Origin: Clostridiaceae bacterium
Lineage (GTDB): Bacteria > Bacillota > Clostridia > Saccharofermentanales > Fastidiosipilaceae
Assembly: GCA_012514965.1 (NCBI GenBank)
Contig: JAAYZH010000318.1
Span: 1-18,086, forward strand
Direction of reading: 5' to 3'
DNA: 18,086 nucleotides
The number at the start of each line of letters is the position of its first letter. Positions within the stretch are counted from its first letter, which is position 1. Shown in pieces: positions 14,485-18,086 of this stretch. A program made the position numbers and the translations under genes. The notes below the pieces were generated by a model. The model did not search any database. It saw nothing but the letters and a program-made list of their open reading frames with translations, and was not told where the DNA came from.

Positions 14485-16035
14485 TCAACTATACTTTTGC
14501 ACGATTCGTTCCCAACTCAAGGAGCCGGATTTGCGCACTGTGTCAAAGTCCTGCACCAGGAGCGCCTTTGCTTTGGCCAAAACCTCGCCCTGAAGTGTCT
14601 GCTCAAGAAAGTCAGCCATGATGAGGTAATATTCTTCTTTGGCCAAAGAACGAAGGCTTTCTCCGCGCCGCAGCCGGTAGAGCTCCGAGAGCCGAGCCAT
14701 GAGGCGGTATGGTGTTTCTCCCAGCCAGTCAGGGAGCTGCGGCAGGAGCGCGGGCAAAATTCGGGTATTGTAATAATGGTCCGTCATCTCCGCCACATCA
14801 TCGGCCTCCAGTAACTCTTCACCTGTCATCGCGTCACTGACCAGAACTTCATAGGGGGGTCTGGAATTGAATCGGTAAGCGCGCGTGATCGCGTCACTCT
14901 TCATCGCCGTCCCGCGCAAGAGCTTCAAATGACCAAGTTGCAGCATATCGGCCCACAGTCCCCAGCAAAAGTTATAGGATTCAGCAAACATCGCGGCTGT
15001 CTCGCCCGGCAAACCGGCTATGAGGTCGACGTGAATATGCTGCTTGCCGGCCGCAAGCAACTGTCTGAGATAGGTAAAAGCCTGCTCTGACAAAGGTTTT
15101 CGCTTGACGTTGTCCAGTGTTTCGCGGTGAATGCTCTGGATACCGATTTCGAATTGGAACAAACCTCCGGGCGCTCGTTCCAGCAAGGCAACAGATGCCT
15201 CATCGAGCAGGGAAGCTTCGAGTTCAAAGTGGAAACAGGGCATAGCCCCGGCATCCAGGTCTTGACAACGCTCAATCAGCCAGCCCCAGATCGCCTGGGC
15301 GCGACTGCTGGGGAAGTTAAAGCTGCGATCCAGAAATTTCACAAGCGTGTAGCCGTTTGTAATAAACCAATCCAGTTCCGCGAATACCAGTTCCAGTGAA
15401 CGGAAAGACGGCAGGGATTCGCGGCTCGAGACGCAGTAGGTGCAACTGTAAGGACAGCCCCGTGAGCTCTCGTAGTAAATAAAGCGATTCTTGAAGCGGT
15501 TTTGTCTAGCTGGATAGAAAAAAGGCAGGCGATCAAGATTCGCCCGGCCGGCAGCTTTACCGGTGCAGGGCAGCTGGCTGGTCTGCCGTGCCTTTGCCTC
15601 CGCTAAATACTCTGCCGCTGAAACACCCTTTGCGACTGTGGTCAAGAACGCGGCCAATTCACTTTCCCCGTCCCCTGACACGAGATAATTCCACAGCGGC
15701 TGGCGGAGGTACTCCTCCTGCGCGCTGAATTGCACCTCAGGGCCGCCGGCAAAAAAGAGAGCGTCGGGCCGGAGTTTTGCCAGGCGTTCAAGAACCTGGT
15801 CGACGAAAAGCGCGTTCCAGATATAGACCGAAAATGCGTAGACATCGGCCTTGAGCCTGAATAGCTCCGCAGCGACCTCTGCCGCCTGTTGATTGATGTT
15901 AAATTCCTTGATTTCGATGTTTGCACCAGCAAAAAGAGCAGGCTCGAGCTGCTCTTTGCAATAATGGTACATAGAATACAAGGCGGGGTTGCTGTGGCTA
16001 AAGCGGGCATTCACCCCCACCAAAATAAGTTTCAT
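14485..16035 (-). CDS. B12-binding domain radical SAM protein with DUF4080 C-terminus
   Basis: A 516-aa protein with an N-terminal cobalamin-binding-like domain (KLILVGVNARFSHSNPALY, then FSVYIWN and FFAGGPEVQFSA). A radical-SAM core follows with YYESSRGCPYSCTYCVSS (C194, C198, C201) and the HVDLIAGLPGET block, and a C-terminal region of the DUF4080 type. The reaction is unknown; the family is widespread in anaerobic Bacillota. No DxHxxG-type base-off cobalamin motif is evident in the stretch I read, so B12 use is uncertain. Starts at 16035 (MKLIL, as in the family) and 16044 (MASMKLIL) are both possible: the first follows the ilvB stop by one base, the second overlaps it by 8. Ribosome binding signals are weak for both, suggesting coupling to ilvB. 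Ends with tandem stops TGATAA. Confidence 0.88.
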   Translation of the reverse strand: MKLILVGVNARFSHSNPALYSMYHYCKEQLEPALFAGANIEIKEFNINQQAAEVAAELFRLKADVYAFSVYIWNALFVDQVLERLAKLRPDALFFAGGPEVQFSAQEEYLRQPLWNYLVSGDGESELAAFLTTVAKGVSAAEYLAEAKARQTSQLPCTGKAAGRANLDRLPFFYPARQNRFKNRFIYYESSRGCPYSCTYCVSSRESLPSFRSLELVFAELDWFITNGYTLVKFLDRSFNFPSSRAQAIWGWLIERCQDLDAGAMPCFHFELEASLLDEASVALLERAPGGLFQFEIGIQSIHRETLDNVKRKPLSEQAFTYLRQLLAAGKQHIHVDLIAGLPGETAAMFAESYNFCWGLWADMLQLGHLKLLRGTAMKSDAITRAYRFNSRPPYEVLVSDAMTGEELLEADDVAEMTDHYYNTRILPALLPQLPDWLGETPYRLMARLSELYRLRRGESLRSLAKEEYYLIMADFLEQTLQGEVLAKAKALLVQDFDTVRKSGSLSWERIVQKYS

Positions 16036-16036
16036 A

Positions 16037-17773
16037 CTAGCCATCCATTCCGGGCATCATGACTTCATCACTGTTCTTGCCTGCCGGCACCATGGGGTAG
16101 ACATTCTCCTCGGTACGAATGAAAACACGGCAGAGGAAGGGGCCCTCCGTCGCCTGCATGCGGTCCAGAGCCTGCGTCAGGTCTTCAGGTGTCTCGACAT
16201 TCAAGGCGGGGATCTTATATGCTTCGGCGATCTTCACGAAGTCAGGGTTATTGTTGAGCTCCGACTGGCTGTAGTGTTCGTTGAAGAACAGCGACTGCCA
16301 CTGCCGAACCATGCCTAAAGTAGCATTGTCAAAAATAAAAATGTGAATAGGCAAACGGTTTGCGTCAATGGTGCCGAGTTCCTGTATCACCATCTGTACA
16401 CCGCCATCGCCGACAATGGCTACCACCGGGCGTCCTTCAGCCGCAAAAGCAGCTCCGACGGAAGCCGGCAGGCCGAAACCCATCGTCCCTAAACCGCCTG
16501 AAGTCAGGAAGCTGCGCGGAGACTCAATCGGGAAATACTGTGCTGTAAACATCTGATGCTGCCCCACGTCCGTGACGACAATCGGGTCTCTGCCTTTATA
16601 ACGGGCAGCAATTTCGCTCAAAACGTACTCTGGCAGCAACGGTACTTGAGGCTTGAAATAATCGCGTGTGATGACCTGCTGCATTTTGGCCTTCGTCTCG
16701 CGCAGACGGTCTGACCAGGGACGAATTACCTGGAGCCATTCTTCCAGGTCCGCCTTGTCCTCCTCTTCTGCTTTGCGGAAAGCCGCGGAAAGGGCTTTGA
16801 AGAAGTGAGCCGCATCGTCCTCGATTGCTAAGTCCACCTGGACATTCTTGTTGATTTCAGATGGATCAATGTCGCAATGAATGATTTTACGAGCCGTGTT
16901 GCTGTTGTATTTCTTAGGATTGCCGACTACCCGATCACTGAAACGGCAGCCGACAGCGAGAAGCAAGTCACACTGGTCCAAGGCTTCGTTAGCTTGCAGA
17001 GATCCATGCATACCGGCAAAGCCCAGGCAGGCAGGATGATCCCGCTTGAGTGTACCGATTCCCATGGTGGTGGCTGCGGTGGGTATAGGCGCCTGCTTCA
17101 GGAACGCCTCGAGGCTTGCCGGCGCCTCAGGAGAAATCACACAACCGCCACCGATCAGCAGGAGCGGCTGCTTGGCGGCTTTCAGCATGCTGATGACCTC
17201 AGCAATGCTATCTTTGGACTTTTTAAGTTCCGGCTCAACGCGTCGAAACGGACGCAGCGGGGTCTGCTCAGAGGGCATTTCGAGCGCGAGAATGTCTTTG
17301 GGAATATTAATGAGCACTGGACCGGGACGCCCTTCGGTCGTAAGCTGCCAGGCTTCTTCCATGATAGACAAGAGCTTCTTCTCATCCATGATGAGATAGC
17401 TGGCCTTGGTGATCGGCTCGGTAATTCCGGTGATGTCCGCTTCCTGGAAAGCGTCACGGCCGGTGTCTTTGCGGGCAACCGCACCTGTTATCGCAAACAA
17501 AGGCACAGAGTCCAGCATGGCATCCGCCAAGCCGGTTACCAGGTTCGTGGCACCGGGTCCGGAAGTTGCGATGATCACACCGGGCCTGCCTGTCACCTTC
17601 GCGTAGCCTTCGGCAGCATGCGCCGCGCCCTGTTCGTGTCTGACAAGAATATGATTAAATTTCAATTTATAAATTGCTTCATACAGGACCAGGACAGGGC
17701 CGCCGGGATAACCGAAGGCCACATCGACGCCTTTTTGCATGAGGAAATTCACAACTGCTTCTGCACCGTTCAT
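16037..17773 (-). CDS. ilvB: Acetolactate synthase, catalytic (large) subunit
   Basis: A ThDP-dependent enzyme joining two pyruvates to acetolactate (valine, leucine), or pyruvate and 2-oxobutyrate (isoleucine). The 578 aa are full length. Visible features are [14 protein letters not shown] (20-33), the ThDP-activating glutamate E47 in [25 protein letters not shown] (71-81), [12 protein letters not shown], and the Mg/ThDP motif GDGG (455-458) to N483, then [12 protein letters not shown]. The ATG overlaps the ilvD stop (ATGA), so synthesis is coupled to IlvD and a biosynthetic role is favoured over the catabolic AlsS type. No ilvN follows; the next gene is the DUF4080 protein, so the regulatory subunit is elsewhere or missing. 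Confidence 0.95.
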   Translation of the reverse strand: MNGAEAVVNFLMQKGVDVAFGYPGGPVLVLYEAIYKLKFNHILVRHEQGAAHAAEGYAKVTGRPGVIIATSGPGATNLVTGLADAMLDSVPLFAITGAVARKDTGRDAFQEADITGITEPITKASYLIMDEKKLLSIMEEAWQLTTEGRPGPVLINIPKDILALEMPSEQTPLRPFRRVEPELKKSKDSIAEVISMLKAAKQPLLLIGGGCVISPEAPASLEAFLKQAPIPTAATTMGIGTLKRDHPACLGFAGMHGSLQANEALDQCDLLLAVGCRFSDRVVGNPKKYNSNTARKIIHCDIDPSEINKNVQVDLAIEDDAAHFFKALSAAFRKAEEEDKADLEEWLQVIRPWSDRLRETKAKMQQVITRDYFKPQVPLLPEYVLSEIAARYKGRDPIVVTDVGQHQMFTAQYFPIESPRSFLTSGGLGTMGFGLPASVGAAFAAEGRPVVAIVGDGGVQMVIQELGTIDANRLPIHIFIFDNATLGMVRQWQSLFFNEHYSQSELNNNPDFVKIAEAYKIPALNVETPEDLTQALDRMQATEGPFLCRVFIRTEENVYPMVPAGKNSDEVMMPGMDG

Positions 17774-18086
17774 GGCTCCACCATCCCGGCACCTTCTGCC
17801 GCCGAGCGTGCAGTGGCTTTGTAACGGGCCAAAACACCGGTAATCCGACGTTCCGGCGACTTGGCGGGAACACGCGCAGCCAGTTCGTCTTCAGAGACCA
17901 AAAGCTCAATCTTGCGTGCAGGAATATCGATACGGATGCGGTCACCCTCCTGGACTTTGCCGATCAAGCCGCCCGCGATTGCCTCGGGGCTGACATGGCC
18001 TACGGCCGCGCCGCGGCTTGCACCTGAGAAACGTCCGTCCGTCAGGAGTGCCACGCTATTATCGAGACCCATGCCGGCCAGAGCGC
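17770..18086 (-). CDS. ilvD: Dihydroxy-acid dehydratase, C-terminal part (cut by window edge)
   Basis: The frame is open to the right edge; the last 104 or so codons are seen, beginning [21 protein letters not shown]. The [13 protein letters not shown] and GHVSPEA blocks and the trailing [17 protein letters not shown] are characteristic of the IlvD/Edd family C-terminus. The enzyme dehydrates dihydroxy-acids to the 2-oxo acids of valine and isoleucine synthesis, using an Fe-S cluster bound in the missing part. IlvD is favoured over Edd because ilvB overlaps its stop codon by ATGA. Any T-box or other leader control would lie outside the window. Confidence 0.95.
   Translation of the reverse strand, partial: ALAGMGLDNSVALLTDGRFSGASRGAAVGHVSPEAIAGGLIGKVQEGDRIRIDIPARKIELLVSEDELAARVPAKSPERRITGVLARYKATARSAAEGAGMVEP

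Noticed and set aside
16877..17824. 315-aa open frame on the plus strand opposite ilvB
   Set aside because: Antisense to conserved ilvB sequence and with no family features; codon-position shadow.
1..18086. Defence island, prophage, IS element or CRISPR array
   Set aside because: No recombinase, transposase, phage or repeat-spacer signatures on either strand; the genes are ordinary core functions apart from the points listed.

Overview
The window looks like a chromosomal housekeeping segment from a low-oxygen, Clostridia-like member of the Bacillota. The evidence is a Bacillus-type LexA operator, strong AGGAGG-type ribosome binding sites, frequent GTG starts, a short (about 450 aa) Pgi, and the TIGR03960/TIGR03936 radical-SAM pair. 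GC content is moderate. Genes are tightly packed and almost all on the minus strand, with one exception (patB). I see no mobile element, CRISPR array, tRNA or rRNA. No stretch over 300 bases lacks a gene; the two largest gaps (about 1588-1776 and 6380-6566) hold regulatory sequence.

Layout from left to right; minus-strand operons are transcribed right to left. (1) 1-1656: an SOS-type operon with a good promoter, a LexA operator at its start, dinB (Y-family polymerase), an overlapping 86-aa partner gene, and the first 16 codons of a third gene running off the edge. (2) 1737-6440: a probable operon of a U32/DUF3656 protein (RlhA-like), dut, tsaD and smpB, ending in a hairpin terminator. Its members handle rRNA modification, dUTP removal, tRNA t6A formation and ribosome rescue. 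(3) 6567-7751: the only plus-strand gene, a PatB/MalY C-S lyase, divergent from the U32 gene and convergent with the next one. (4) 7772-14430: pckG (a PEP carboxykinase with several altered active-site positions), rsmA, the TIGR03936 and TIGR03960 proteins, and pgi. The rSAM pair and rsmA overlap one another at their stop/start codons. (5) 14485-18086: a truncated ilvD, ilvB overlapping it by ATGA, and a B12-binding/DUF4080 radical-SAM protein directly behind ilvB. No ilvN follows ilvB.

Together the genes cover branched-chain amino-acid synthesis (IlvD, IlvB), central carbon metabolism (Pgi, PEPCK), sulfur amino-acid metabolism (PatB), nucleotide and DNA integrity (Dut, DinB) and an unusually dense set of RNA/ribosome factors (U32, TsaD, SmpB, RsmA, and possibly the radical-SAM proteins). 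I found no clear novel multi-gene defence or mobile system. The best leads are the LexA-controlled dinB/small-protein cassette, the PEPCK with a changed catalytic set, and the translational coupling of the uncharacterised radical-SAM pair to rsmA.
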